A stretch of 64,000 bases of DNA, from contig CAYFLR010000001.1 in the NCBI GenBank assembly GCA_964343805.1, forward strand, positions 62,001 to 126,000, written 5' to 3'. The notes under the pieces were generated by a model. It had not been told where the DNA came from. It made no database searches and saw only the letters and a list, made by a program, of their open reading frames with translations. This document shows positions 27,624-38,128 of this stretch, piece by piece. How positions within the stretch are numbered: position 1 is the first letter of the stretch; every line of letters begins with the position of its first letter. The translations under genes were made by a program, and so were the position numbers. Source of the stretch: CAYFLR01 sp964343805. GTDB lineage: Bacteria > Bdellovibrionota_B > Oligoflexia > CAYFLR01.

Positions 27624-30320
27624 TTATTTTTTAGATAAAATTGCAGCTTGAGCGGCAGCTAAACGAGCTACGGGAACTCGATAGGGAGAACTAGAAACAT
27701 AATTCAATCCAACCTTATGGAAGAACATGATAGACATTGGGTCTCCACCGTGCTCACCACAGACGCCTAGCTTAATGTCGCTGCGAGACTTACGTCCACG
27801 CTGGCATGCTAAGTCAACTAACTCACCAACACCTTGGGTATCAATTGACTGGAAGGGGTCGTAAGGAAGGATTCCTTTGTTAATATAATCAGGTAAGAAA
27901 GTTCCTGCATCATCACGACTGTATCCAAAGGTCATCTGGGTAAGGTCGTTGGTTCCAAAGGAGAAGAATTCTGCCTGTTCAGCAACCTTCTCTGCTTGAA
28001 GAGCTGCTCTTGGAATTTCAATCATGGTTCCCACCATGTATTTCACATTAGAGCCCTCACGCTTGATAATGCTGTCGGCAGTTTCTTTAATGTGGGCTGC
28101 TAAGAATTCAAATTCCTCAGTGGTTCCAATGAGGGGTACCATAATCTCAGGAAGAACTTCCACGTTTTTCTTAGCTACATTGCAAGCGGCTTCGATAATA
28201 GCTGTGGCTTGCATAATCACTAATTCAGGATAGGTGATAGAAAGACGGCAACCTCTATGTCCCAGCATGGGGTTCATCTCGTGGTTGGCTTTAATGAGAT
28301 TGTGGATTTTCTCTGTTGATAAATCCATTCTTTTTGCCATCTCTTCAACACCAGCCTCATCACCAGGAAGGAACTCATGGAGAGGAGGATCTAGTAAACG
28401 AATGGTTACAGGAAGACCGTTCATAGCTGTGAAAATTCCTTCAAAATCTTCTCTCTGGAAGGGAAGGAGTTTGTTTACTGCAGCTTGACGTCCGGCTTCA
28501 TCGGGAGCCAAAATAAACTCACGAACGGCCCAGATTCTTTCGCCTTCAAAGAACATATGCTCTGTACGGCAGAGGCCAATTCCTTGGGCGCCAAGTTTAC
28601 GAGCAACTTCAGAATCTTTAGGTGTATCAGAGTTGGTTCGAGTTAATAAAGTACGATGTTCATCAGACCACTTCATTACATCATTAAAGTATTTATAGAG
28701 AGGATCATCTTGAGCTTCTTTATCATCATTAACTACTGCTGAGATAATTGGACTGTCTTTAGAAGCTAATTGTCCTAAGAACATTTCACCGGAGGAACCA
28801 TCTAAGGAAATCCAGTCGCCTTCTTTAATGGTTTCACCATCAATAACCATTTCTTTTTTATCGTAGTAAATTTCAAGAGCGCCCATTCCTACAACACAAG
28901 GCTTACCCCAACCTCTTGCTACTACAGCAGCGTGACTGGTCATACCACCAGTGGAAGTTAAAATACCTTGGGCTGCCCACATACCAGAAACATCTTCAGG
29001 AGAGGTTTCATGACGTACGAGAACCACTTTTTCGCCTTTTTCATTCCAAGCAACTGCATCATCAGCAGAGAAGACCACTTTACCACAAGCGGCTCCAGGT
29101 CCAGCAGGAAGAGCTTTTCCTTTGCAGCGGCCAGCATTAAGAGCTTCCGTCTTATCTTTGTTATCAAAAATTGGAAAGAGAAGTTGGTTTAAGTGTTCAC
29201 CTTCTATTTTGAGAAGAGCTTGTTTAGGCTCTAAGAGTCCTTCTTCTACCATATCACAAGCAATCTTAACAGCTGCTGTACCCGTTCTCTTTCCGTTACG
29301 AGTTTGGAGCATGTAGAGAACGCCTTCTTGAATGGTGAATTCAACGTCTTGCATGTCTTTATAGTGTTTTTCTAATTTAAGACGAATGCCATTGAGCTCT
29401 TCATAAATTTCTGGCCATTTTTTAGCGAGATCTTGAATTGGCTCTGGAGTCCGGATACCAGCTACTACGTCTTCACCTTGGGCGTTGATTAAGAATTCGC
29501 CAAAGAATATGTTTTCACCCGTTGCAGGGTTTCTTGTAAAAGCAACACCAGTACCGGAGTTGTCGCCCATATTACCAAAAACCATGGATTGAACGTTAAC
29601 TGCTGTACCTAATAAACCTGTTAGCTTATTGATTTGACGATAAGCTACCGCTTTGTCTTTGCCCCAAGAATCAAATACCGCTTTAATAGAGTATTCAAGT
29701 TGTTCTTTTACATCAGTGGGGAACTCTTTTCCGAGGTGCTTTTTGTAAATGGCTTTGTAGTCACTTACGAGTTCTTTAAGTTGGTCAACATTGAGTTCAG
29801 TATCGAGCTCAACACCAGCTTTCTTTTTAGCTTCGCCTAAAGCTACTTCAAAGTGCTCATGATGTACACCCATTACCACGTCACTGAACATATCAATAAA
29901 ACGACGATAGGAGTCATAAGCCATTCTTTCATTAGTTCGTTTAGCTAAACCATGAATGGTATCATCATTTAAACCGAGGTTTAAAACCGTATCCATCATA
30001 CCGGGCATAGAAACAGCAGCTCCACTTCTTACAGATACAAGGAGTGGATTTTCTTTGTCACCAAATTTAGCTCCCAAAGCTTTTTCCACTTGAGCTAAAG
30101 AGGCATCAATTTCATCTTGTAAACCGGCTGGAAATTGAAAATCATTTTTGTTGTAGTAATCACAAACTTCTGTGGATATAGTGAAACCAGGAGGTACTGG
30201 CACTCCAATTGAGGTCATTTCAGCTAAGTTAGCTCCTTTACCTCCGAGTAGCTCCTTCATTTCAGCTTTTCCGTCAGCTTTGCCATCACCAAAAAAGAAT
30301 ACATTTTTTGTTGTTGCCAT
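27624..30320 (-). CDS. ppdK: Pyruvate, phosphate dikinase
   Basis: 898 residues, close to the usual ~880. The N-terminal nucleotide-binding domain has the GGKGANLAEM and GAAVSMPGMMDTVLNLGLND motifs. The phosphohistidine domain has GGMTSHAAVVARGWGKPCVVG with catalytic His near 463. The C-terminal PEP-binding barrel has LCRTEHMFF, GTMIEIPRAAL, FSFGTNDLTQMT and the catalytic-cysteine segment LGVCGEHGGDP. It interconverts pyruvate + ATP + Pi and PEP + AMP + PPi, for gluconeogenesis or PPi-based glycolysis. It is a monocistronic unit with its own terminator. Confidence 0.97.
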   Translation of the reverse strand: MATTKNVFFFGDGKADGKAEMKELLGGKGANLAEMTSIGVPVPPGFTISTEVCDYYNKNDFQFPAGLQDEIDASLAQVEKALGAKFGDKENPLLVSVRSGAAVSMPGMMDTVLNLGLNDDTIHGLAKRTNERMAYDSYRRFIDMFSDVVMGVHHEHFEVALGEAKKKAGVELDTELNVDQLKELVSDYKAIYKKHLGKEFPTDVKEQLEYSIKAVFDSWGKDKAVAYRQINKLTGLLGTAVNVQSMVFGNMGDNSGTGVAFTRNPATGENIFFGEFLINAQGEDVVAGIRTPEPIQDLAKKWPEIYEELNGIRLKLEKHYKDMQDVEFTIQEGVLYMLQTRNGKRTGTAAVKIACDMVEEGLLEPKQALLKIEGEHLNQLLFPIFDNKDKTEALNAGRCKGKALPAGPGAACGKVVFSADDAVAWNEKGEKVVLVRHETSPEDVSGMWAAQGILTSTGGMTSHAAVVARGWGKPCVVGMGALEIYYDKKEMVIDGETIKEGDWISLDGSSGEMFLGQLASKDSPIISAVVNDDKEAQDDPLYKYFNDVMKWSDEHRTLLTRTNSDTPKDSEVARKLGAQGIGLCRTEHMFFEGERIWAVREFILAPDEAGRQAAVNKLLPFQREDFEGIFTAMNGLPVTIRLLDPPLHEFLPGDEAGVEEMAKRMDLSTEKIHNLIKANHEMNPMLGHRGCRLSITYPELVIMQATAIIEAACNVAKKNVEVLPEIMVPLIGTTEEFEFLAAHIKETADSIIKREGSNVKYMVGTMIEIPRAALQAEKVAEQAEFFSFGTNDLTQMTFGYSRDDAGTFLPDYINKGILPYDPFQSIDTQGVGELVDLACQRGRKSRSDIKLGVCGEHGGDPMSIMFFHKVGLNYVSSSPYRVPVARLAAAQAAILSKK

Positions 30321-30449
30321 TCTAATTTCTCCCTAATCCTTCAGTTCGATTTTAAACGTTTCCTAATTTTAATATGAAGCGTATTGTGGCATTTTTTCGT
30401 ACCAGGATCAAGGTCAATCGAGCCTCTGCCGCCAAATATCAGGGAAAAA

Positions 30450-31793
30450 TTATTTAGAAAGTTTGGCAATACACTCAATATGATTGGTTTGAGGAAACAT
30501 GTCAACAGGTTGAACAGTTTCTAGTCGGTATCCCCCTTGGGATAGAATCTGACAATCACGAGCGAGGGTGGCAGGATCACAAGATATATATATGATAGTA
30601 TGGGGTCCTTTTTCGATGATGGCTTCAAGAAACTTCTTTTCACACCCTTTTCTCGGAGGGTCCACAAATAGGAGGTCAAAAGACGCCATTTGTCCAATCT
30701 CATCTTCTGCGAGTCCACAGATGAATTCCGCATTGGAGATTCCATTCTTCTCAGCATTTTTCCGGGCATCTTTAATGGCGGGTTCTACCTTTTCGATACC
30801 TATCACTCTTTTAGCTTGGGTGGCTAAATACAAAGAGAGGGTTCCAATACCGCAGAAGGCATCCACAATGATTTCATTCCCTTTTAATTGGGCTAAAGAG
30901 ACCGCTTGCTGATAGAGGTTCTCCATCTGCTCGAGGTTCACTTGAAAAAAGGAGACAGCAGACAGGGAAAAAGTTAAATCTAAGACATCTTCTTCTAGGG
31001 TGGGTTTCCCGGCTAAAAGACGGCTCTTTTTTCCTAAAATGGTATTTCCACGATGAGTGTTTATATTTTGAACAACTCCAATAATGGGTGGTTGCAACAA
31101 CTCTCTAGCTAATTTTTGATAGGCTTCAATTTTTTTGTCATTGGTGACCAGTACCAAAAGGGCGGACTTATCTTTTTGGCTGGTTTTAATAATCACATGA
31201 CGCAGTTGGCCTTGATGATTTTTTTCATGATAAGGGGTGAGCTTGGACTCTTTGATGAGAGAATGGATCTGCTGAAAAACTTTATTTCCCAGTTGAGTGT
31301 GAATGAGACACTTTTTCATGGAGATAATTTGATGGCTTTTTGCTGCATACAAACCCATTTTGATTTTTTTTCTAACTCCTCCCACGGGGATCTGAATTTT
31401 GTTTCGGTAATAATGGGGGGAAGGAGCTGGTAGGCATGGGGAAATGAGCTTTTCTGTGTTTTCAAATTTACCAATTCTTTGAAACGCGGATTGCACTCTG
31501 CCTGTTTTAAACTCGGTCTGTGCTTTGTAAGAGAGGTGCATGAGTTGGCAGCCTCCACACTTTTCAAAGAGAGGACAGGGCGGTGTTTGGCGATCGGGAT
31601 GAGGGGTAATTATCTCAATCAAGCGAGCCTGGGCATAGTTTTTGGCCTGTTTAAAAACCTCCGCTTTAACGGTTTCACCGGGTAGAACACCCTCTACAAA
31701 GATCTTAAACCCTTCGTAAGATCCCACTCCCTCTCCATGTGATCCCAAATCGTCAATAGTGAGGGTCAAGGGAGAGGGAAGCTGAAGTCTCAT
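30450..31793 (-). CDS. 23S rRNA (uracil-5-)-methyltransferase, RlmD/RumA-like
   Basis: 447 residues from ATG 31793; the frame runs further up, but into the peptidase gene. A TRAM domain (about 1-60) precedes the Fe-S cysteines CPLFEKCGGC, then the SAM domain with DAFCGIGTLSLYLA, DPPRKGCE and the catalytic YISCDPATLARD. RlmD or RlmCD-like specificity (U1939/U747) cannot be separated by eye. No clear ribosome site precedes the ATG, so the start is tentative. The broken S8 peptidase lies 16 nt upstream on the same strand. Confidence 0.88.
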   Translation of the reverse strand: MRLQLPSPLTLTIDDLGSHGEGVGSYEGFKIFVEGVLPGETVKAEVFKQAKNYAQARLIEIITPHPDRQTPPCPLFEKCGGCQLMHLSYKAQTEFKTGRVQSAFQRIGKFENTEKLISPCLPAPSPHYYRNKIQIPVGGVRKKIKMGLYAAKSHQIISMKKCLIHTQLGNKVFQQIHSLIKESKLTPYHEKNHQGQLRHVIIKTSQKDKSALLVLVTNDKKIEAYQKLARELLQPPIIGVVQNINTHRGNTILGKKSRLLAGKPTLEEDVLDLTFSLSAVSFFQVNLEQMENLYQQAVSLAQLKGNEIIVDAFCGIGTLSLYLATQAKRVIGIEKVEPAIKDARKNAEKNGISNAEFICGLAEDEIGQMASFDLLFVDPPRKGCEKKFLEAIIEKGPHTIIYISCDPATLARDCQILSQGGYRLETVQPVDMFPQTNHIECIAKLSK

Positions 31794-31809
31794 TGTAATA
31801 TATCCGTAT

Positions 31810-34800
31810 TTAAAATTCGTGGTGGAACATGGAAACGCTCTGTCCGAGATTTCCATAGGTGGCTTGGAGAAGAACGGATATAACAGGCTCATATTCTGGA
31901 ATCACCAGTACTTTTTCAAGTAAACTGTTCTCATATTCTGCTGTGAGGAGAGGGTATCTTTTCGCTTCGGGCCAACCTTTTTTAGCGGCTATTATCTCTT
32001 TTTTAGCAGGATCTAAGAATTTATCGGTGAGTGGAGTTGGTTTTACTAGATGCTGATTATAAATGAGCTCAAATTGGTCTTCTTCTGCAGGAATGCTGTA
32101 GCCGAGCAGTTGGAGATTGTAAGTGCCTTCTTTTACCTCCGCTTTAAAATGCTCATTGCTATCTGGCTTGGTGGATTTTGCAATGGGTTTTCCTTGGGCA
32201 TCCATCAATACAATATCTAAATCGGTTTTTTCTTTATCCCCTAAGTGACGAGTGCTTATTTCAAGAGAGTTAATGCCTGCTGGAATCTGGATTGGGATGG
32301 CCTGACTCTCTTGATGTTTAATCTTAATGGTAGTTTTCTTTTTAAGAGAGGCCACCTTAACTTCGGCATTGGCAATGCGGATAGCTGAACCTTCATTTTT
32401 ACTGTTTTTTAGTATGACCCTACTTTTGGCTAAACCTTGTTCAAGTGAGATTTGGGGTATAGTGACAGATATTTCGCTGCTTTGAAGTTCATAAAAAGAG
32501 CCATCAATATCCTCATAAACTGCATTTCCTACCGAGGAGGCAAATAGACTCACCTCATAGAGACCGGGAGGTGTATCAGTTAACAAATAGCGGAGGTGAT
32601 TTCTGCCTTGCCCATAGTCTGGATGTCCAACCACCCATGACGTAGGGGAGCCGAGTTGCTTGCTAGTAAAGGCTATCCCATTGTGATACACTTCCATCCT
32701 TAAGGTTCCTGGTGTGAAGTGGCCTGCAAAAAGATCTATGAGCAGAGAGGAACCGGGTTTTTTTACTGGTAAAAAGAACCGAGTGGTGAGTCCCGCAGGA
32801 ATAAAGCCTCGGCTGGCAAATTGATTGTGATCAGCAATGGGTTCAAACTCAGTGTCAGCCCCTACGATCATAATAGGATAGGCTAGACTCATTAAATTAT
32901 TTTGATCAAATCCTTTAATCACTGCAAAATGAACTCCCCCCTTGAGGCGAGCATTTTCAGTGAGTAATTTTTGATTCACATAAAGTCGGACATAGGTTTT
33001 TTCGGCGGCAAAAAGGTCAATCAGTTTTGACTTTTGCTCTCTTCTGGGTTGAAAGCTGAGCCATTTTATACTTTCTGGAATGATGAGATTGAGTGTTTCG
33101 TTTTGGATGAGACTTTCTGGTGAGTCTGCCTCTAACTCAATACTAAAGTCAATGCGAGGAATTAATCTATTAAAGATAAATGTTCCTTTACTTTCTAAGG
33201 GATAGTCGTCAATATATTTGGTGGTTTTAAGAAGATATTTTCGCTCTCTTTCCTCTTTGATGGCGGATAAAACCTTCCAGGTTTTTTCAGCGTTTAATTG
33301 TCCGGCACCTCCTTCAAACCAAGGAAAGGTGTGCTCTTCTTTTTGCAAAGGACAATAAGGCTCTCCATTTTCACCGGGTGTTTTACAGTTAAAGCTGTAG
33401 TAGGAATCATAGGCATCCACTCCATTCACCAGGGCTTTGCGCAATTTTAAAATAGAAATAGGATTCGGTCCTTCTAAACCGGTTTCCTTATAGCCGGTCT
33501 TTTTAAGAGCATCGTACATAAGAGCAATAACGGAGGCTGCGTTGGGAGCTGCCATGGGAATATTGAAAACTATGCAAACCTGTTTCGGATCCATAGTAAT
33601 TGGTAAAAGGAATAGCAGAAAGTACCCAGCCAGGAGCTCCAATATCCGGCTTTAAAGCTCCATCAATCATAAGACCACGAGAAGAGGAAGAGGAGACATA
33701 AATCTGATCGGTAGGAAAATTTTCACCGCTTTGGTGATGCATACGAGAATTTGAGCTGAAGTAACTGGCAACACTGATCATACTTTCAGATATGGTATTC
33801 CCGTGAGAATTAATACCAGAGCCTTCATTGCCAGCAGATTTCACTATGGCAACATTGTAGTGACGAATTAGTTTTTCATAGAGCAAGGCGCTATTATTCT
33901 GGGTGTCGTTGATGGCAGAGTTCGAGCCAAAACTAAAGTTAAACACTCCCACCTGATATTTTTTTATTAAATGAATTAAAAGGTTGATAAACTCAGATTG
34001 AGCCATGTCACTGCTGCCACCCAACATAGAGATACCAACAATTTTGGCCTGATTGGCGGGTGCCGAAAAGGATTTTGCCCCTTGATAATTACCTGCAGCG
34101 ATACCCGCACAATGAGTTCCATGACCCATTAAATCATAACCTGCGAGACCTACTGCAAAAAGAGGTTGTTCATCACTGTCTTTTGCTACGGGTTTTAGAG
34201 CTTTGCCATCTGGGGTTAATTCAAATCCAGCCTCCAATGTGATGGCCATGGTGGATAGTCCACGGTAGCGATCTGATATAAGAGAGTTGTTTTTTGAAAT
34301 ATCTAAACGAGTGGTATATTTATAATAGCTATTAATGGGGCTATTTGCATCTTTTACATAAGAGTCTTCTCTTGCAGTAGCTGCCAGGTTAAAATCAAGG
34401 AGCTTATTTTCATCTTCGATACTTTGATCCCCTTGATCTCCATAAATTGTTTTCGCATTTACATTAATATAGGTTTCAAAGTGTTCACCATTATGGAAGG
34501 TTACAAGAGGGTAGATAGCTTCATTTTTCCCATCCTGATTGAAATCATAATTGCTATACCTTGTCTCTTTGGCAAATTGTTGTTCACTGAAAAAACCTAA
34601 AAAGTAGTCACGGTCGGCCTGGAGTCGGGGGGTTCTTTCAAGGGAAACTTTTTGCTCGCCAATGGTTACAGTCAGGTACTCTTTGTCATCAATGGTTTCG
34701 ACTTGAGCTTTTTTAACCAAGGCACGATCAACGGAACGGATACTTCGAATTCCGATGATTCGATCTTGAAAAGCGTCCACGCGGCTGATATCCAATCCTG

Positions 34801-35398
34801 TGTCCACCACCGCTATAGTTACAGAATCCCCATTCAATTCTTGGTTGTGCATCTCTTTGAATGACTGACTGAGCCTATCCGCCTTCATGAGTTCGCGTGG
34901 ATAGATTTTCTTACCCGCTAGAGTATTTGCAGAAAGGTCCTCCGAAGGATGGTGCATCTCTCTTTTGGGGAGAGTTTTGAACTTGGTTTTATGATCTAAG
35001 ATGAATCTATCTACCAAGCCAGAATGAATTAAATCATAGGCTAGCTGAGGCTCTCCTTTAAAACTCAGATAGCCGAGCTGAGGGTCTTTGAAGGTAATAG
35101 TTCCCCCTCTTTGGTGAACTAATTTCTCTACTGTCGCAAAGTGAGAGGGAAGCAAAAGTAACATAAACTGATTTTTAATATAGATGTCTTCATTCTCTAT
35201 GGCACTAGTGCTTAAGGATTGACGATTTCGGTAGCTATTGCCAATCAAAGAGGGTTCTCTTGCTTCTTTTATCCAGTGAAGTATTTTGTTATATTCTACC
35301 GGTGCCACAATTTTAGTGGGTGCGGTTAATTTGTCCGGCTGGTTATTTTGACAAGAGAATAAGATTAAACCGAATAATGTTACAAAAAAGACTCTCAT
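31810..35398 (-). pseudogene. Subtilisin-like (S8) lipoprotein protease, frameshifted at the catalytic serine
   Basis: Start ATG 35398; signal with lipobox LFSC (C16). Catalytic Asp is D199 (VVDTGLD), catalytic His H426 (GHGTHCAG), and the oxyanion Asn is in KSAGNEGSG. At 33550-33560 the first frame reads QYSHGSSQ and the other frame resumes IPMAAPNAAS. The family motif is SHGTSMAAPNAA, so an 11-nt deletion between two CATGG copies explains both the lost Ser and the frameshift. The remaining ~580 residues hold Ig-like/pre-peptidase C-terminal (PPC) type beta domains. An intact gene would give about 1,195 residues. Either a true inactivation or an assembly collapse. Confidence 0.85.
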
Positions 35399-35565
35399 GG
35401 ATCCCCCCGAGGCAAAAAAAGACTAATTGAAAACGAAAAAGTATGGTGGCCTTGTGTAACTCTGGCATTCTATAACATAGCTTGTTCGTTCAATCTACAA
35501 TTTAATTTGCTAAGGAAATAAAGAGTATGACAATAATAAGGGGTTAATAAGGGTTAGGGCGATAA

Positions 35566-36132
35566 ATGAAATCTGAAAAAAAATTCCTCAAACTTTCACG
35601 TCTCTTTTATGGGGGTATGATAGTTTTTGGATTGATCTCTATTTGGTGGTTTAGAAAATTGCCTCCATGGCATGGTTCTCTTTGGGGTAAAGATCCCCTC
35701 ATGGCTTTTTCTTGGGGGCTGGGTTTTGCGCTTGGGGTGGTCTTATGTTGGGCTGCTCTGGCCCATTATTTTAGTTTTTTGCAGCGGTTTGAAAAATCTT
35801 TTGCGGAAATCATTCAAGGGTTTTCTGCTCGAACTTGCTTAGAGTTGGCGATATTAAGTGGGATTGGAGAAGAGTTAATTTTTAGAGGCCTGCTGCAACC
35901 TTACTTTGGCATTTGGATCACCTCCATTTTATTTGCAGTGGTTCATGCTCCGCTCAAAAAAGAGTGGTTACCATGGCCATTATTTGCTTTGGTGATAGGA
36001 GGATGCCTGGGGTGGGGGTTAAAGATAACCCAATCAATGGCCTTTCCTATAGCTGCGCACATAGGTATCAACTTTATTCATCTGCTGAAGTACGCTAAAA
36101 GTTCTGAGGATCCAGGTTCTAAGAGTCTTTAG
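35566..36132 (+). CDS. CPBP family intramembrane glutamic endopeptidase
   Basis: 188 residues with about five membrane helices. The CPBP motifs are GIGEELIFRG (EExxxR, about residues 103-112), FAVVHA with a His, and AAHIGINF near the end. The family includes prenyl-protein proteases, bacteriocin-immunity proteins and sorting enzymes for C-terminal tails such as the myxosortases. The last codons overlap a dispersed repeat (36097-36116), and the 3' end overlaps the convergent receiver gene by 14 bp. No strong ribosome site is visible. Confidence 0.82.
   Translation: MKSEKKFLKLSRLFYGGMIVFGLISIWWFRKLPPWHGSLWGKDPLMAFSWGLGFALGVVLCWAALAHYFSFLQRFEKSFAEIIQGFSARTCLELAILSGIGEELIFRGLLQPYFGIWITSILFAVVHAPLKKEWLPWPLFALVIGGCLGWGLKITQSMAFPIAAHIGINFIHLLKYAKSSEDPGSKSL
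36097..36116 (-). repeat. Single copy of the CCTGGATCC-type dispersed repeat
   Basis: On the minus strand CCTGGATCCTCAGAACTTTT, one base different from the arm at 25019. It lies inside the 3' end of the CPBP gene and codes its last residues (KSSEDPGSK). Confidence 0.75.
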
Positions 36133-36577
36133 AAGTGGAAGATTCTAAAGGAATGAAGCGTTCGATTTGTTGTCTTAGTTTTATAAAGTTCAGTGGTTTA
36201 CTGAGGACAATCAGATCTTCATCACTTATATCCTCTCCTTGGAGGGCTGTGATAAAAATGAAGGGAATCTCTAAACTCCAATCCTCTTTGATGGTTCTTT
36301 GAACTTGTAAGCCACTCATCTCAGGCATTTTATAGTCACAAAAAAAGAGATCTGGCAGTTTTGATTCTTTTTCCAGGGTGCGTAGTGCGTTATGTGGATG
36401 AAAGAAAACCTTTACATAGGCATCTAACAGCTTTTCTAAAGAAGTCTTGAGAAAGTAGGCGAATTCCGTGTCATCATCTAAAATGTAGATGAGGAATTCT
36501 TTCTCCATGACTCCTTGTTCATGGTGATCTTTTTCTTCTTGATTGAAAAATTTCTTAAAGATCTTTTTTAATTCCAA
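36119..36577 (-). CDS. Single-domain response regulator
   Basis: 152 residues if translation starts at TTG 36577 (AGGA 5 nt upstream); ATG 36514 is an alternative that would remove the polar lead. The receiver has acidic DDD, phospho-acceptor Asp in FFCDYKMPEMSG, switch Thr in FITALQ and Lys in LSKPL. No output domain. It lies 17 nt downstream of a DHp-only kinase-like gene, which makes the pair a likely phosphorelay module. Confidence 0.85.
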   Translation of the reverse strand: MELKKIFKKFFNQEEKDHHEQGVMEKEFLIYILDDDTEFAYFLKTSLEKLLDAYVKVFFHPHNALRTLEKESKLPDLFFCDYKMPEMSGLQVQRTIKEDWSLEIPFIFITALQGEDISDEDLIVLSKPLNFIKLRQQIERFIPLESSTSKDS

Positions 36578-36594
36578 GCTGGTCCTAACGCTTT

Positions 36595-37176
36595 CTAGGG
36601 ATGGAGTTCGTCAATGAGGACAAAAAACTTATCACATGAGACTCTCATCCTTTTTATTACTTCTGATTGATCCTTATTTAGCTCTCCACACATTTTCATC
36701 TCTAACATTTGAATGCCCGTATGAAGAACGCCGATAGGGCTGCGTAGGTCATGCCTAAGAGCACCTAGGATTTGATTGTACTCATATTTAACTTTTTGAT
36801 GTTTCCAATACATTTTTACCTGGGCATCCCAGTCTTTATCACCGAGTGTTAAATCCAGTTTGCAATCTCCATAACCGGCAATGAAATCTTCAAAGCACTT
36901 AGCAGAGATATTTTCACCGATAAGAATATAATGTGCTGGAAAGGTTGATAAGCGCTGATCATGAAGTAGGGTAAAGATCTCTTTGAACTTTTCTTCATAA
37001 CTTGCATGAATAAAAAATAGCTGGTGAATCTCCTGCTCTCGGTCTAAAAACTCTGGAATCCGAGAGGTTTCTTGGAAATGGACAACTTCCAGCTGAGCTG
37101 ATTCAAAAAACTTAACAAAGTTAGCCATCAGAGTAGAGTGTTCTTTGGGAGATAAAAAGAGAATTCGTATTTTCAT
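36595..37176 (-). CDS. Receiver-like plus HisKA (DHp) protein without ATPase domain
   Basis: 193 residues. The N-terminal ~120 form a receiver-like alpha/beta domain lacking a clear acidic pocket. The C-terminus has a HisKA helix with the phospho-His motif ALRHDLRSPIGVLHTG and a second helix ending KFFVLIDELHP, then stops. There is no N, G1 or G2 box, and the downstream frame is the separate receiver gene. It could act as a phosphotransferase in the way Spo0B does, or be a kinase that lost its ATPase domain. No frameshift into an ATPase domain is visible in the 17-bp gap. Confidence 0.78.
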   Translation of the reverse strand: MKIRILFLSPKEHSTLMANFVKFFESAQLEVVHFQETSRIPEFLDREQEIHQLFFIHASYEEKFKEIFTLLHDQRLSTFPAHYILIGENISAKCFEDFIAGYGDCKLDLTLGDKDWDAQVKMYWKHQKVKYEYNQILGALRHDLRSPIGVLHTGIQMLEMKMCGELNKDQSEVIKRMRVSCDKFFVLIDELHP

Positions 37177-37350
37177 TATAAAATGAGTCCATTTGCCAAA
37201 TTGGATTTTAATCTAAATTTCAGTATATCAAATTAGTGAGAACAAAGGAAGATTGCATGATGATAATTAATATGGCAAATAGTATCTGGTGAAAAGTTTA
37301 TTTCCTACTTTTTAAAGAGCCCTAAATCCAGTTCAAGGAGTGTGTGTTTT

Positions 37351-38124
37351 ATGAACAATATACTGGTAATTATTGCTTTAACTCTTCTTTTTTCTTTCAA
37401 GAGTCTCTATTGTCAAACAACCGCTACAATGAAAGAAGAACCCTCTTCCTTTGACCACCTTGTGAATATCTTGGAAAAAGATGTGGAAGAATTAGAGGAA
37501 TGGATTGAGAATCATTGCCCTGACGGTCATTGTAAATTTCCTCCCAATATGCATATGAGGGATAAAAAACGACTGAAGCGGAAGATTTTTGATCTCTCCA
37601 ATCGATTGGATCATATAGGATCTGATTTTGTGACCAGCGGAACAAAATATTTTCGCTTTAGTGTGGAGATACCAGAGGGTGAAAAAAAGGAGAAAGACTT
37701 TTCTTCTTCTAAGAAAAGAGATAGAGCGAACTGGTTTTATTTGGGCGGGAGTATGAGAGGGGTGACCTCTGAAAGCCCTGTATTCTTTGAAGGTTTGGGT
37801 TTGGTCTTTGGTTTTTCACTTCCTTTGCTAAACGGAATTGATTTGGGGCTCAACTGTGGTTCTCTGTTTCAAGATGGAGGAAGGATAAAGTGCAGCGGTG
37901 AAACCAAATGGTTTTTGGCTAGATACAAGCGAGGTTGGTATTTAGGAGGGGGATATTTAATGACCCTCTATGAAAAACTTTCTGACTCGTCCAAAGACAA
38001 CTTTCCCTATTTGACCCTGGGATATGCAAGTAGGGAGTCTTTTTATGTAGAGTTAGATTTGCGAGAATCTTCCATTAGGCCAGTGGCAGCCATTCCTGAG
38101 GTAGGTTTACGTTGGAGATTTTAA
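37351..38124 (+). CDS. Secreted protein, probable outer-membrane beta-barrel
   Basis: 257 residues from ATG 37351 (AAGGAG 10 nt upstream; a GTG at 37342 is too close to it). A signal peptide ends near LYCQTT. A helical charged region (about 30-110, with two Cys in NHCPDGHCKFP) is followed by alternating strands, such as FSLPLLNGIDLGLNCGS and YLGGGYLMTLYEKL. It ends GLRWRF with terminal Phe, as in barrels inserted by BamA. No family recognised. Followed 4 nt later by repeat copy E. Confidence 0.7.
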   Translation: MNNILVIIALTLLFSFKSLYCQTTATMKEEPSSFDHLVNILEKDVEELEEWIENHCPDGHCKFPPNMHMRDKKRLKRKIFDLSNRLDHIGSDFVTSGTKYFRFSVEIPEGEKKEKDFSSSKKRDRANWFYLGGSMRGVTSESPVFFEGLGLVFGFSLPLLNGIDLGLNCGSLFQDGGRIKCSGETKWFLARYKRGWYLGGGYLMTLYEKLSDSSKDNFPYLTLGYASRESFYVELDLRESSIRPVAAIPEVGLRWRF

Positions 38125-38128
38125 CTAG

